Shown piece by piece: positions 15,347 through 24,145 of a stretch of DNA of 33,451 nucleotides (positions within the stretch are counted from its first letter, which is position 1; every line of letters begins with the position of its first letter). The stretch spans positions 1 to 33,451 of the forward strand of contig JAUNGD010000039.1 of the NCBI GenBank assembly GCA_030524705.1, read 5' to 3'. Source of the stretch: Lachnospiraceae bacterium. Its GTDB lineage: Bacteria; Bacillota; Clostridia; Lachnospirales; Lachnospiraceae. Below the pieces are notes generated by a model that was not told the DNA's origin, did no database searches, and worked only from the letters and a program-made list of their open reading frames with translations. Position numbers and translations under genes: made by a program.

Positions 15347-17020
15347 ATGAATAGGGTAAGCACTTGGATAGAAGAAAACAGGGAAAAGTTGTGGTTCTCT
15401 TTTTTACTGAATGCGTTATTTTTCACAGGCTTGCTGCTGGCTTTCCGGCCGGTATATGAGACGAATGACGATGTGGGAATAGCCAGTATGGTGAATGGGG
15501 CAAAGGGTGTGTATGATGCACATTTGATCTACAGCCACTATTTTCTGGGATTGCTGCTGAAGGCGCTTTATCTCATAAAGCAGAATTTCCCCTGGTATGG
15601 AGTTCTGCAGTATGTGGTTCTGTATTTGTCTTTTACTGCGGTCACATATGTGCTGATCCGCAAGATGGCCAGTCCGTCGGCGGTATGGATTTCAGGCGTA
15701 CTTGTATTCTGGTTTTCTTATGAGGGATATATTAAGGTTCAGTTTACAAAGACCGCCGGGATTGCATCTGCTGCCGGTCTTCTCCTGCTTTTTTATGCGG
15801 TTACCCGTGAAAGGATATCCAAAAAGGCTCTTGCCTGCGGAATGCTTCTTTCCGTGACGGGGTTCCTTTACCGGGATGCTCAGTTTTTTGCGGAAGCGGC
15901 CCTGATGACCGGTATCGGTGTCTTTCTTCTTCTTGATCTGACAGAGCTGGAGAGAGGAAAGCGCCTGCAAAGGTTCGGCAGATATATTGCCGCCTTCGGG
16001 TCATTGCTTGCACTGGTGCTTGTCCTGCATTTTGCGGACCAGTATTTTTATACATCTCCGGACTGGGAAGCGTACAAACAATCCAGGGAGGTAAAGACAG
16101 AATTATATGACAGAGGTTTTCCGTCATATAAGGAAAATGAGAGCGCATATAATGAGCTTGGCATCGATGAAAACGCATACCGGCTGCTGCGGGGCTGGGT
16201 CAATATGGATACTGAAAAATTCAGTGTTGAGACATTGGAAAAGATCGCTTCCATGAAGACCCCAAGGAGGTTTAGCAGACAGTTTGCAAAGGATTTCTTT
16301 GAAACATTCCCAAAAGGTTTTCTGAAGATACCGTGCGTTTACTGCTTTCTTTTGATTTGCGTTTACTGGCTCTGCTGGGGAGTGCGTGACCGCAGGGGCA
16401 TATTGGCTGTTATCTATGAAGCGCTGCTTGCGGGAGGAATATATCTGTACATGTTTTATCAGAACAGGTATCTTCTGAACCGGGTTGATGTCGGTATATG
16501 GCTGGCGGTGTCCATGGTAGTATTATGGACGTTTACAGAAGGAAAGGCGTATTTTCCGAACCGGGCAGGCTTAGCACTTCTGCTGACGGTTATTGTTGCA
16601 GTACAGCCCGTCTGGAAAAGCCGTTACCGCATAAATGCCGAAGACGCGGAAGCCACTATGCGGCAGTGCCGTCTGGAGCTGGAAACGGTCAGCGCGGACA
16701 AAGAGCATTTATATCTTATCACCACGGGGACAGTTTCAACGAGCAGCAGCTACAATGTACTGGATCCCATACCCTTTGGTATATCCCAGAACACGCTTCC
16801 GCTGGGAGGGTGGGCCGTGACGGCGCCATTGTATCTGGATATCGCCAGGGATTTCGGTCTTGAAAATCCGCTGAAGGATATGATAGGAAATGACAGAGTG
16901 TATGTTTTGAGCCGTGATATCAGTTCACTGCTGGAATATGTCAGAACCTATTACGATGCGGACGCGGAAGCAGAAGTGGTTCGGGATATGGGCGACATAA
17001 AGGCGTATAGGATCGGATAA
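15347..17020 (+). CDS. Large polytopic membrane protein of unknown function, GT-C-like
   Basis: A 557-residue protein with about ten hydrophobic segments in its N-terminal three quarters and a soluble C-terminal part (about residue 425 on). I do not recognise a named family. A paired acidic motif, ETNDDVG (Asp41, Asp42), sits in the first outer loop just after the first membrane helix, where GT-C glycosyltransferases place their catalytic acid; a glycosyltransferase or polymer ligase role is therefore suggested but unproven. It has its own promoter candidate upstream, so it may be expressed separately from the decoration operon. The YkuD-family gene follows after 66 bp. ATG 15347 follows GGAGAG closely. 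Confidence 0.65.
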   Translation: MNRVSTWIEENREKLWFSFLLNALFFTGLLLAFRPVYETNDDVGIASMVNGAKGVYDAHLIYSHYFLGLLLKALYLIKQNFPWYGVLQYVVLYLSFTAVTYVLIRKMASPSAVWISGVLVFWFSYEGYIKVQFTKTAGIASAAGLLLLFYAVTRERISKKALACGMLLSVTGFLYRDAQFFAEAALMTGIGVFLLLDLTELERGKRLQRFGRYIAAFGSLLALVLVLHFADQYFYTSPDWEAYKQSREVKTELYDRGFPSYKENESAYNELGIDENAYRLLRGWVNMDTEKFSVETLEKIASMKTPRRFSRQFAKDFFETFPKGFLKIPCVYCFLLICVYWLCWGVRDRRGILAVIYEALLAGGIYLYMFYQNRYLLNRVDVGIWLAVSMVVLWTFTEGKAYFPNRAGLALLLTVIVAVQPVWKSRYRINAEDAEATMRQCRLELETVSADKEHLYLITTGTVSTSSSYNVLDPIPFGISQNTLPLGGWAVTAPLYLDIARDFGLENPLKDMIGNDRVYVLSRDISSLLEYVRTYYDADAEAEVVRDMGDIKAYRIG

Positions 17021-17086
17021 TCCTGCAATAAGTAACTGTTTAACTGATTCAAATGCAATTGAGACTAGAAAAAAAGAGGGAAAATT

Positions 17087-18373
17087 ATGAAGCGTTTATC
17101 AAAATCTTTAATTTTATTTTTTATGCTGATGGTACTGACTCTGATACCTGCCCAGTCGTCTATGGCCGCATCTAAGTATCCGGCAAAGGTGACAAAGCTG
17201 AAGGCAAAGGTAACGTCTGATACTTCCGTTCAGCTTAGCTGGTCAAAGGTATCCGGTGCAACGGGGTATTCTATTTATTCTGTGGATACGGCAACGGGTC
17301 AGGAAAAGAAGATTGCGACTACGAAATCAACTTCCTGTGTGATCAAGAATCTTGGCATCGAACAGACCTATAAGTTTCAGGTGTATGCATATAAAAAGGT
17401 TGGCAAGAAAACATATAAAAGTAAGAGTGCTTCCAATGCCGTGACGATCAGAACAAAGATGAGCGTGCCGGGGGCGGTGAAGAACTTCAGAGTGGTATGC
17501 TATGGAGATGAATCCGTTTTCCTTGCCTGGAGCGCGGCCAGCAATGCGGACAAATACATCATATATAAGTACAATGCAGAAAGCCAGACATATGAAAAGA
17601 CTGCATCTACTGATGAGACAAATTATCAGGTAAAGAATCTGACAGAAGGCGAGAAATACTATTTCAAGATTCAGGCTTACCATGCTGCTCAGGGCAAGGA
17701 AGCATATGGCGCGATCTCTGATCACATATCAGCAACGGCAAAGAAAATTGATGTGTCAGCTGTCCATGGACGGTATCTGAATGCAACGGTGAAGAAGAGC
17801 ACGACGGTTACAGTCAAGTCTACCGGTGAGAAGATGACTCTGAGCAAGGGAACAGCAATTATAGCGACCAAAAAGGGAAGCAGTACGATCACCGCGATGC
17901 TCAAAAATGGAACACAGATCAGCGTTAAGGGCTCCAACCTGACCTACGGCAATCTGCATACAACGAAGTCCACCTACTCAACAGAGCAGAAAGAGGCTTT
18001 TGTTAACAGCAGAGGATACAGCAGTTCGACCAATTATCTGATCTGGGTTAACCAGTATACGCTGCAGACCACCATCTTCAAGGGCTCGAAGGGAGCATGG
18101 AAGGTGGTACGTACGATGAATTGTGTAGTAGGACAGTATGGGAAGACCACGCAGGGCGTATTTAAGATTCTGAAGCAGAGATCTACACTGAATGGTCGGC
18201 CGGTAATATACTTTACCTACAACAGCAAGCTGAAGGTTGGAAATGCGTTCCATACCACCTTCAATAAATATACGCGGGCGGCAGTGTCAGGCGGCTGTGT
18301 ACGACTCACTCCTTCCAATCTGGCATACCTTGATAAGACATGTCCGGTTGGAACTACCGTAGTATCTTATTAA
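17087..18373 (+). CDS. Secreted FnIII-FnIII-YkuD L,D-transpeptidase-like protein
   Basis: A 428-residue exported protein. The signal peptide covers about residues 1-27 with cleavage after SMA. Two fibronectin type III domains follow (about 31-125 and 129-218), then a short SH3-like beta region (222-290) and a C-terminal YkuD L,D-transpeptidase domain (about 305-428). The active-site block is SGGCVRL with Cys404, and the upstream His389 fits the second catalytic residue. The motif is often SHGC; here Gly402 replaces that His. Such enzymes make 3-3 peptidoglycan cross-links or attach molecules to the stem peptide. ATG 17087 follows GAGGG at 6 bases. A strong terminator closes the transcript 27 bp after the stop. 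Confidence 0.88.
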   Translation: MKRLSKSLILFFMLMVLTLIPAQSSMAASKYPAKVTKLKAKVTSDTSVQLSWSKVSGATGYSIYSVDTATGQEKKIATTKSTSCVIKNLGIEQTYKFQVYAYKKVGKKTYKSKSASNAVTIRTKMSVPGAVKNFRVVCYGDESVFLAWSAASNADKYIIYKYNAESQTYEKTASTDETNYQVKNLTEGEKYYFKIQAYHAAQGKEAYGAISDHISATAKKIDVSAVHGRYLNATVKKSTTVTVKSTGEKMTLSKGTAIIATKKGSSTITAMLKNGTQISVKGSNLTYGNLHTTKSTYSTEQKEAFVNSRGYSSSTNYLIWVNQYTLQTTIFKGSKGAWKVVRTMNCVVGQYGKTTQGVFKILKQRSTLNGRPVIYFTYNSKLKVGNAFHTTFNKYTRAAVSGGCVRLTPSNLAYLDKTCPVGTTVVSY

Positions 18374-18399
18374 AGCAATAACAAATAAAATTCTGGAAG

Positions 18400-18426
18400 G
18401 GAGCTGTTATTTAACAGCTCCTTTTT
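18400..18426 (+). terminator. Rho-independent terminator after the YkuD gene
   Basis: A GGAGCTGTTA / TAACAGCTCC stem, 10 bp with a tiny loop, followed directly by TTTTT. This is a textbook intrinsic terminator and marks the end of the surface-decoration transcripts. Confidence 0.9.
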
Positions 18427-18452
18427 GCGGGTGTATGAATATACTTTTGCAC

Positions 18453-18481
18453 TTGTCATGAATGTCTTCGTATGATAGACT
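18453..18481 (+). promoter_or_regulatory. Candidate promoter for argH
   Basis: TTGTCA at 18453-18458, a 17-bp spacer and TAGACT at 18476-18481, with a TG at 18473-18474 giving an extended -10. It lies between the terminator and argH, about 65 bp ahead of the start codon. I could not recognise an ArgR box with confidence. Confidence 0.5.
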
Positions 18482-18545
18482 GAAAAACTGAAATAGTAAA
18501 AGAAAAATACAACCATATTTCTTATGGAAAGAAAAGAGGAAAAAT

Positions 18546-19931
18546 ATGGCACAATTATGGGGAGGCCGTTTCACGAAGGAAACGGACCAGCTTGTATATG
18601 ACTTTAATGCATCAATTTTATTTGACAGGCGTCTGTACCGCCAGGATATCGAGGGAAGCATGGCGCATGTGAAAATGCTGGCAAAGCAGGGTATTCTGAC
18701 GGAGGAGGAATGCAACAGCATCCAGCAGGGCCTGCAGGGAATTCTCCGGGATGTGGAGAACGGGACGTTGGAGATCACCTCAAAGTACGAGGATATTCAC
18801 AGCTTCGTGGAGGCAAACCTGATCGAGCGCATTGGAGATACCGGAAAGAAGCTCCATACGGGACGAAGCAGGAATGATCAGGTGGCTCTGGACATGCGTC
18901 TGTATATCAGAGATGAGGTAAAGCGCACGGACGGATTGCTTCTGGGGCTTTTGAAGGTATTGCAGCGGATCATGGAAGAGAACGTGGATACCTTTATGCC
19001 GGGCTTCACCCATCTTCAGAAGGCGCAGCCGGTGACTCTGGCGCATCATGTGGGGGCATATTTTGAGATGTTCAAAAGAGACCGCTCCCGTCTGCATGAT
19101 ATTTACCATAGAATGAACTACTGTCCTTTGGGAGCCGGAGCGCTGGCCGGGACCACCTATCCGCTGGACCGCGAATATACGGCGGAGCTGCTGGGCTTTG
19201 CGGGGCCGACCATGAACAGCATGGATTCCGTATCCGACCGGGATTACGTCATCGAGTATCTCTCGGCGCTGGCGACGATCATGATGCATCTGAGCCGTTT
19301 TTCGGAGGAAATCATCATCTGGAATTCCAATGAATACCGGTTCGTGGAGCTGGACGACGCATACAGCACGGGCAGCAGCATTATGCCGCAGAAAAAGAAT
19401 CCTGATATTGCCGAGCTGGTCCGGGGAAAGACGGGACGGGTGTACGGTGCACTGATGGGGCTTCTGACCACGATGAAGGGACTTCCGCTGGCGTACAATA
19501 AGGACATGCAGGAGGATAAGGAAGGCGTATTTGACGCGATTGATACGGTGACCTCCTGTATTACGCTGTTTACCGGAATGGCGGATACGATGAAATTCAA
19601 TAAGGCTGTGATGGAGAGCTCTGCAAAGAACGGGTTCACGAACGCGACGGATGTGGCGGATTATCTTGTGAACCACGGCGTTCCGTTCCGGGACGCCCAC
19701 AGTATTTCCGGCAGGCTGGTACTGAGGTGCATTGCCCAGGACAAGGCGCTGGACGACCTTACCTTAGAGGAGTTCCGGGAGGAGAGCGCTGTCTTTGAGC
19801 CGGATATTTATGAGGCCATCAGTATGAAGACCTGTGTGGAGAAGCGTCTGACCCTGGGAGCGCCGGGACAGACGGTTATGCGGGAGATCATAAAGAGGAA
19901 CAGAGATTATCTCGATGAGGCAGAAAGATAG
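18546..19931 (+). CDS. argH: Argininosuccinate lyase
   Basis: Cytoplasmic enzyme of arginine synthesis splitting argininosuccinate into arginine and fumarate. At 461 residues it is full length. The fumarase/aspartase superfamily signature GSSIMPQKKNP is at residues 276-286, with the catalytic serine loop. TGRSRNDQ (near residue 105) and the FTHLQKAQP segment (near residue 155) are also intact. ATG 18546 follows AGAGGA. It stands alone; argG is not adjacent, and the neighbouring asd gene has its own promoter. The 130-bp stretch after its stop is AG-rich and holds no clear terminator. Confidence 0.97.
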   Translation: MAQLWGGRFTKETDQLVYDFNASILFDRRLYRQDIEGSMAHVKMLAKQGILTEEECNSIQQGLQGILRDVENGTLEITSKYEDIHSFVEANLIERIGDTGKKLHTGRSRNDQVALDMRLYIRDEVKRTDGLLLGLLKVLQRIMEENVDTFMPGFTHLQKAQPVTLAHHVGAYFEMFKRDRSRLHDIYHRMNYCPLGAGALAGTTYPLDREYTAELLGFAGPTMNSMDSVSDRDYVIEYLSALATIMMHLSRFSEEIIIWNSNEYRFVELDDAYSTGSSIMPQKKNPDIAELVRGKTGRVYGALMGLLTTMKGLPLAYNKDMQEDKEGVFDAIDTVTSCITLFTGMADTMKFNKAVMESSAKNGFTNATDVADYLVNHGVPFRDAHSISGRLVLRCIAQDKALDDLTLEEFREESAVFEPDIYEAISMKTCVEKRLTLGAPGQTVMREIIKRNRDYLDEAER

Positions 19932-19972
19932 ATAGTATAGAAATAGAGAGAGAGATAGTACAGAAATTCCAC

Positions 19973-20001
19973 TTGACAGATTGAAAAAAGAAGCGTATTT
20001 T
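19973..20001 (+). promoter_or_regulatory. Candidate promoter for asd
   Basis: TTGACA (19973-19978), a 17-bp spacer and TATTTT (19996-20001), about 60 bp ahead of the asd start. The -35 is perfect. The leader is too short to hold a lysine riboswitch. Confidence 0.65.
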
Positions 20002-20063
20002 AGATAAAGACACTTGTGCGTCTGAGAAAAACAGATGCAATAACGTATGAGGAGAATGGAAAA

Positions 20064-21149
20064 ATGAGTCAGAAATTAAGAGTTGGTATTCTTGGAGCGA
20101 CAGGTATGGTGGGACAGAGATTTATTTCTCTGCTGGAGAACCATCCGTGGTTTGAGGTGGTTGTTGTGGCAGCCAGCCCGCGGAGCGCGGGAAAGACCTA
20201 TGAGGAGGCTGTCGGCGGCAGATGGAAAATGACGACACCGATGCCGGAGGCTGTGAAGAAGCTCGTAGTCATGAATGTCAATGAGGTGGAAAAGGTAGCT
20301 GCAGAGGTTGATTTTGTTTTCTCCGCAGTGGACATGTCCAAGGAGGAGATCAAGGCTATCGAGGAAGCATATGCAAAGACCGAGACCCCGGTGGTTTCCA
20401 ACAACAGTGCGCACCGCTGGACGCCGGACGTTCCGATGGTAGTGCCGGAGATCAATCCAGAGCACTTTGAGGTGATCGAATACCAGAAAAAGCGTCTCGG
20501 AACCACCAGAGGATTTATTGCAGTAAAGCCGAACTGCTCGATCCAGAGCTATGCGCCGGTGCTTACTGCATGGAAGGAGTTTGAGCCGTACGAGGTAGTT
20601 GCCACTACATATCAGGCGATCTCCGGTGCAGGAAAGACCTTTAAGGACTGGCCGGAAATGGTGGAGAACATTATCCCGTATATCGGCGGCGAGGAAGAGA
20701 AGAGCGAGAAGGAGCCTCTGAGACTGTGGGGAAAGATCGAGGACGGCGTGATCAAGCCGGCGGTGGAGCCGAAGATCACCTGCCAGTGTATCCGTGTTCC
20801 GGTATTAAACGGACATACCGCAGCAGTATTTGTAAAATTCCGCAAGAAGCCGACGAAGGAGCAGCTGATCGAGAAGCTGGAAAGCTTCCGGGGCATTCCG
20901 CAGGAGCTGGAGCTTCCCAGCGCGCCGAAGCAGTTTATCCGTTATATGGAGGAGGACAACCGTCCCCAGGTACAGCTGGATGTAGATTACGAAAACGGTA
21001 TGGGCGTGTCCATCGGACGTATCCGTGAGGATTCCATTTATGATTTCAAGTTTGTCGGACTTTCCCACAATACAGTCCGGGGCGCTGCAGGCGGCGCTGT
21101 GCTGTGTGCCGAGACTCTGAAGGCAAAGGGATATATTCAGGCAAAATAA
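20064..21149 (+). CDS. asd: Aspartate-semialdehyde dehydrogenase, archaeal/fungal type
   Basis: Reduces aspartyl phosphate to aspartate semialdehyde, feeding lysine, threonine, methionine and diaminopimelate. The 361-residue protein has the N-terminal NADP-binding GILGATGMVGQRF and the catalytic cysteine Cys158 in KPNCSIQ. The PNCSIQ context, GKTYEEAVGGRW and the overall length match the archaeal/fungal ASADH branch, not the enterobacterial one. An in-frame ATG at 20016 exists, but ATG 20064 has AGGAGA at a sensible distance and begins at the conserved N-terminus. It is expressed from its own promoter; topB follows with another promoter. The product also supplies meso-diaminopimelate for the wall. 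Confidence 0.94.
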   Translation: MSQKLRVGILGATGMVGQRFISLLENHPWFEVVVVAASPRSAGKTYEEAVGGRWKMTTPMPEAVKKLVVMNVNEVEKVAAEVDFVFSAVDMSKEEIKAIEEAYAKTETPVVSNNSAHRWTPDVPMVVPEINPEHFEVIEYQKKRLGTTRGFIAVKPNCSIQSYAPVLTAWKEFEPYEVVATTYQAISGAGKTFKDWPEMVENIIPYIGGEEEKSEKEPLRLWGKIEDGVIKPAVEPKITCQCIRVPVLNGHTAAVFVKFRKKPTKEQLIEKLESFRGIPQELELPSAPKQFIRYMEEDNRPQVQLDVDYENGMGVSIGRIREDSIYDFKFVGLSHNTVRGAAGGAVLCAETLKAKGYIQAK

Positions 21150-21192
21150 CGACAAATTTTGCAGCTGTATTTGACTGAAAATCAAAATCTGG

Positions 21193-21222
21193 TTGCAAAA
21201 CCTATAAAGAGTAACGTATAAT
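21193..21222 (+). promoter_or_regulatory. Candidate promoter for topB
   Basis: TTGCAA at 21193-21198, an 18-bp spacer and a perfect TATAAT at 21217-21222. Transcription would begin near 21228, at the foot of a large hairpin. A short inverted match, TTTTGCA at 21157-21163 and TGCAAAA at 21194-21200, overlaps the -35 and may be chance. Confidence 0.6.
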
Positions 21223-21224
21223 AG

Positions 21225-21252
21225 GGCTGTTGCGGAATTTTCCGCAGCAGCC
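21225..21252 (+). other. 5'-terminal stem-loop of the topB mRNA
   Basis: GGCTGTTGCGGA (21225-21236) pairs with TCCGCAGCAGCC (21241-21252) as a 12-bp stem with one G-U pair and a 4-base loop. No T-run follows, so it is unlikely to terminate asd transcription. If the promoter call is right, it forms the very 5' end of the topB transcript and leaves the ribosome site AGGAGG (about 21262-21268) free, a layout that usually protects mRNA from decay. Confidence 0.55.
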
Positions 21253-21274
21253 TGATTGATTTAGGAGGACTTGA

Positions 21275-23446
21275 ATGAAGAATCTGTTTATTGCGGAGAA
21301 GCCCAGTGTAGCGCAGGAATTTGCGAAGGCGTTAAAAGAGAATATGAGGCGCGGCGACGGGTATCTGGAGTCAGATTCTTACGTGGTGACATGGTGCGTC
21401 GGACATCTCGTGACCATGAGCTATCCAGAGGTGTACGACGAAAAATACAAGAGATGGAGTTTGAATACCCTTCCGTTTCTGCCGGATGAGTTTTTATATG
21501 AGGTCATACCGGATGTAAAAAAGCAGTTCAATATCGTCAGCGGCCTGCTGAAGCGGCAGGACGTGCAGACCATTTACGTCTGTACTGATTCCGGGCGGGA
21601 GGGAGAATATATTTACCGCCTTGTGGAGCAGATGGCAGGCGTAAAGGGCAAACAGCGAAAACGCGTCTGGATTGATTCGCAGACGGAAGAAGAGATACAC
21701 CGGGGCATCCGGGAGGCGAAGGATCTGTCTGAGTACGATAATCTGTCCGCGGCGGCCTATCTGCGGGCGAAGGAAGATTACCTGATGGGGATTAATTTTT
21801 CCAGGCTGCTCACCCTGAAATATGGAAATGCGATTTCTAATTATCTTGGGACAAAGTATTCCGTAGTATCCGTGGGCCGGGTCATGACCTGCGTCCTGGG
21901 AATGATCGTGCGCAGGGAGCGGGAGATACGGCAGTTCGTCAAGACGCCGTTTTACCGGGTACTTCAGAGCCTTGACATACAGGGGAAGACGCTGGAGGGA
22001 GAATTCCGGGCGGTGGAGGGCTCCGCGTATTATCTTTCTCCGAAGCTGTACAAGGAAAACGGATTCAAGGAGAAGAAGGACGCACAGGAGCTGATCGCAA
22101 GGCTGACCCCAGGACGGCAGCCGGGACAGAACACGGCGGCCCGGAAGCCGTCAGATTGTGTCGGGGAGGCCGTGATTGATTCCCTGGAGCGCAAAAAGGA
22201 AAAGAAGAATCCGCCGCTTCTCTACAACCTGGCGGAGCTGCAGAACGAATGCTCCCGGATGTTTAAAATCAGCCCGGACGAGACATTGAGGATCGTGCAG
22301 GAGCTGTATGAAAAGAAGCTGGTGACGTATCCGAGAACCGACGCCAGAGTGCTCTCCAGCGCAGTGGCGAAGGAGATTTACAAGAATATAGCGGGGCTTC
22401 GAGGCTTCGGCCCGGCAAAGGAATTTGCAGAGGAAATTATCAGCAGCGGGGCCTACAAGGGAATTGGAAGGAGCCGCTACGTCAATGACAAGCAGATCAT
22501 GGACCACTATGCGATCATCCCCACCGGACAGGGCCTGAATGCGCTGGGCTCCCTGAAGGGAAATTCCTTCGGCGTATATGCGGCTATCGTGCGCCGTTTC
22601 CTCAGCATCTTTTATCCGGCGGCGGAGTTTCAGAAGATCTCGATGGTAACCGCAATGGAGCGGGAAAAGTTTTTCTTTTCCTTTAAGGTATTGCTGGAGG
22701 AGGGCTACTTCAAGGTAGCGGGCAATCCGTATGAAAAGAAGACCAGGGCAAATTCTGCAGGGAGCAACGGCGCGGAGGAGAGTGCAGAAGGTAATGCAGA
22801 GAGCAATGCCGGAGGAGACGGACAGGCGGAGGACACACAGTTCGGTAAAGAGCTTCTGGAGGTATTAAAGGGACTGAAAAAGGGCATGAAGCTTCCGGTG
22901 AAGGCATTGAATATCAAAGAGGGGGAGACCTCGCCGCCGAAGCGTTATAATTCCGGTTCGATGATCCTGGCGATGGAAAATGCGGGGCAGCTCATTGAAG
23001 ACGAGGAGCTGCGGGCGCAGATCAAGGGAAGCGGCATCGGGACGAGCGCCACCAGGGCGGAAATCCTGAAAAAGCTGGTGGCCAATAAGTACATAGCATT
23101 AAATAAGAAAACGCAGATCCTTTCCCCGACACTGCAGGGGGAGATGATACATGACGTGGTGTTTTATTCGATCCGGTCTCTTTTGAATCCTGAGCTTACC
23201 GCGAGCTGGGAAAAGGGATTAACCTACGTCGCAGAGGGGACGATAACCAGCGATGAATATATGATGAAGCTGGAGCATTTTATCCGCTCCCGGACGGAGG
23301 GAGTGCTGAACATCAACAATCAGTACGCGATGCGGCCTCTGTTTGATGAGGCGGCGAAGTATTACAAGGCTGCGAAGCCGGAGAGAAGCAAAAGGACTGC
23401 CTCGGCAGGCCGCGGAAGAAATACAGGAACGCAGAACAAAATATAG
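21275..23446 (+). CDS. topB: DNA topoisomerase III (type IA)
   Basis: A 723-residue type IA topoisomerase that decatenates and relaxes DNA by single-strand passage. The TOPRIM domain has the EKPSVAQ start (Glu8) and the acidic DSGREGEY motif from Asp105. The active-site tyrosine is Tyr352 in VTYPRTDARVL. GIGTSATRAEI near residue 588 also fits TopB. There is no C-terminal zinc-ribbon, as expected for TopB rather than TopA. A low-complexity Ser/Asn/Ala/Glu/Gly insert lies at about residues 490-522 and looks like an exposed linker. The C-terminus is short and basic. ATG 21275 follows AGGAGG at about 7 bases. A single-gene transcript or an operon with the following LbH gene (33-bp gap) is possible. 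Confidence 0.94.
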   Translation: MKNLFIAEKPSVAQEFAKALKENMRRGDGYLESDSYVVTWCVGHLVTMSYPEVYDEKYKRWSLNTLPFLPDEFLYEVIPDVKKQFNIVSGLLKRQDVQTIYVCTDSGREGEYIYRLVEQMAGVKGKQRKRVWIDSQTEEEIHRGIREAKDLSEYDNLSAAAYLRAKEDYLMGINFSRLLTLKYGNAISNYLGTKYSVVSVGRVMTCVLGMIVRREREIRQFVKTPFYRVLQSLDIQGKTLEGEFRAVEGSAYYLSPKLYKENGFKEKKDAQELIARLTPGRQPGQNTAARKPSDCVGEAVIDSLERKKEKKNPPLLYNLAELQNECSRMFKISPDETLRIVQELYEKKLVTYPRTDARVLSSAVAKEIYKNIAGLRGFGPAKEFAEEIISSGAYKGIGRSRYVNDKQIMDHYAIIPTGQGLNALGSLKGNSFGVYAAIVRRFLSIFYPAAEFQKISMVTAMEREKFFFSFKVLLEEGYFKVAGNPYEKKTRANSAGSNGAEESAEGNAESNAGGDGQAEDTQFGKELLEVLKGLKKGMKLPVKALNIKEGETSPPKRYNSGSMILAMENAGQLIEDEELRAQIKGSGIGTSATRAEILKKLVANKYIALNKKTQILSPTLQGEMIHDVVFYSIRSLLNPELTASWEKGLTYVAEGTITSDEYMMKLEHFIRSRTEGVLNINNQYAMRPLFDEAAKYYKAAKPERSKRTASAGRGRNTGTQNKI

Positions 23447-23479
23447 AAGGATGCATATATATCATACAGGAGGGTTCGT

Positions 23480-24145
23480 ATGGAAACGTGTAAAATCAAA
23501 AATCTTTATAACTTAAATGAAACAATTGCCGTTGACCTGTTCAAGGGAGCAGAGTATCCCTGGGAGGTCCTGCCGAAGATCAGCGCCTTTATTCTGGAGC
23601 TGGGAAGCACGCTGTCCCCGGAGGAATACGATAAGGCCGGGGAAAATGTATGGATCGCAAAATCCGCAAAGGTGGCTCCGACGGCGTATATCAACGGCCC
23701 GGCGATCATAGGAAAGGATGCCGAGGTGCGTCACTGTGCCTTTATCCGGGGAAATGCCATCGTCGGTGAAGGCGCTGTGGTGGGAAATTCCACGGAGCTT
23801 AAAAATGTGGTTTTGTTTAACAAGGTGCAAGTTCCGCATTACAACTATGTGGGCGATTCGATCCTTGGATATAAGGCGCATATGGGAGCCGGATCTATTA
23901 CCTCAAATGTAAAATCAGACAAGAAGCTGGTGGTGGTAAAGGACGGACAGGAACGGATCGAGACCGGGCTGAAAAAATTCGGCGCAATGCTGGGGGATGA
24001 GGTGGAGGTCGGCTGCGGCTCCGTGCTGAATCCGGGAACAGTCATCGGCCCTCATTCCAATATTTATCCGCTTTCCTCTGTGCGGGAGGTGGTACCGGCA
24101 AACTCCATCTACAAGAAGCGCGGAGAAGTGGCGGAGAAATATTAA
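23480..24145 (+). CDS. Left-handed beta-helix (hexapeptide repeat) protein, GlmU C-domain-like
   Basis: A 221-residue protein. After about 60 residues of alpha/beta N-terminal sequence, it has imperfect hexapeptide repeats (about residues 57-205) such as IAKSAKVAP, AIIGKDAEV, NAIVGEGAVVG and GSVLNPGTVIG, the left-handed beta-helix of acyl- and nucleotidyl-transferases. It resembles the C-terminal acetyltransferase half of GlmU and is often annotated as a UDP-GlcNAc pyrophosphorylase-like protein, but it lacks the N-terminal nucleotidyltransferase. Possible roles are acyl transfer to a sugar or a regulatory trimer; I cannot name the substrate. ATG 23480 follows AGGAGGG. It lies between topB and the type II topoisomerase genes with no obvious functional tie. 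Confidence 0.8.
   Translation: METCKIKNLYNLNETIAVDLFKGAEYPWEVLPKISAFILELGSTLSPEEYDKAGENVWIAKSAKVAPTAYINGPAIIGKDAEVRHCAFIRGNAIVGEGAVVGNSTELKNVVLFNKVQVPHYNYVGDSILGYKAHMGAGSITSNVKSDKKLVVVKDGQERIETGLKKFGAMLGDEVEVGCGSVLNPGTVIGPHSNIYPLSSVREVVPANSIYKKRGEVAEKY

Noticed and set aside
18780-19700. Minus-strand open frame of 306 codons opposite argH
   Set aside because: It is wholly inside argH, has Arg/His/Gln-rich composition and no domain.
19925-19962. GATAGTA/AGAG-rich stretch after argH as a repeat element
   Set aside because: Low-complexity AG-rich DNA with only two short copies; no sign of a functional repeat or CRISPR.
20002-20063. Lysine riboswitch ahead of asd
   Set aside because: The leader is about 60 bases, far too short for that riboswitch class.
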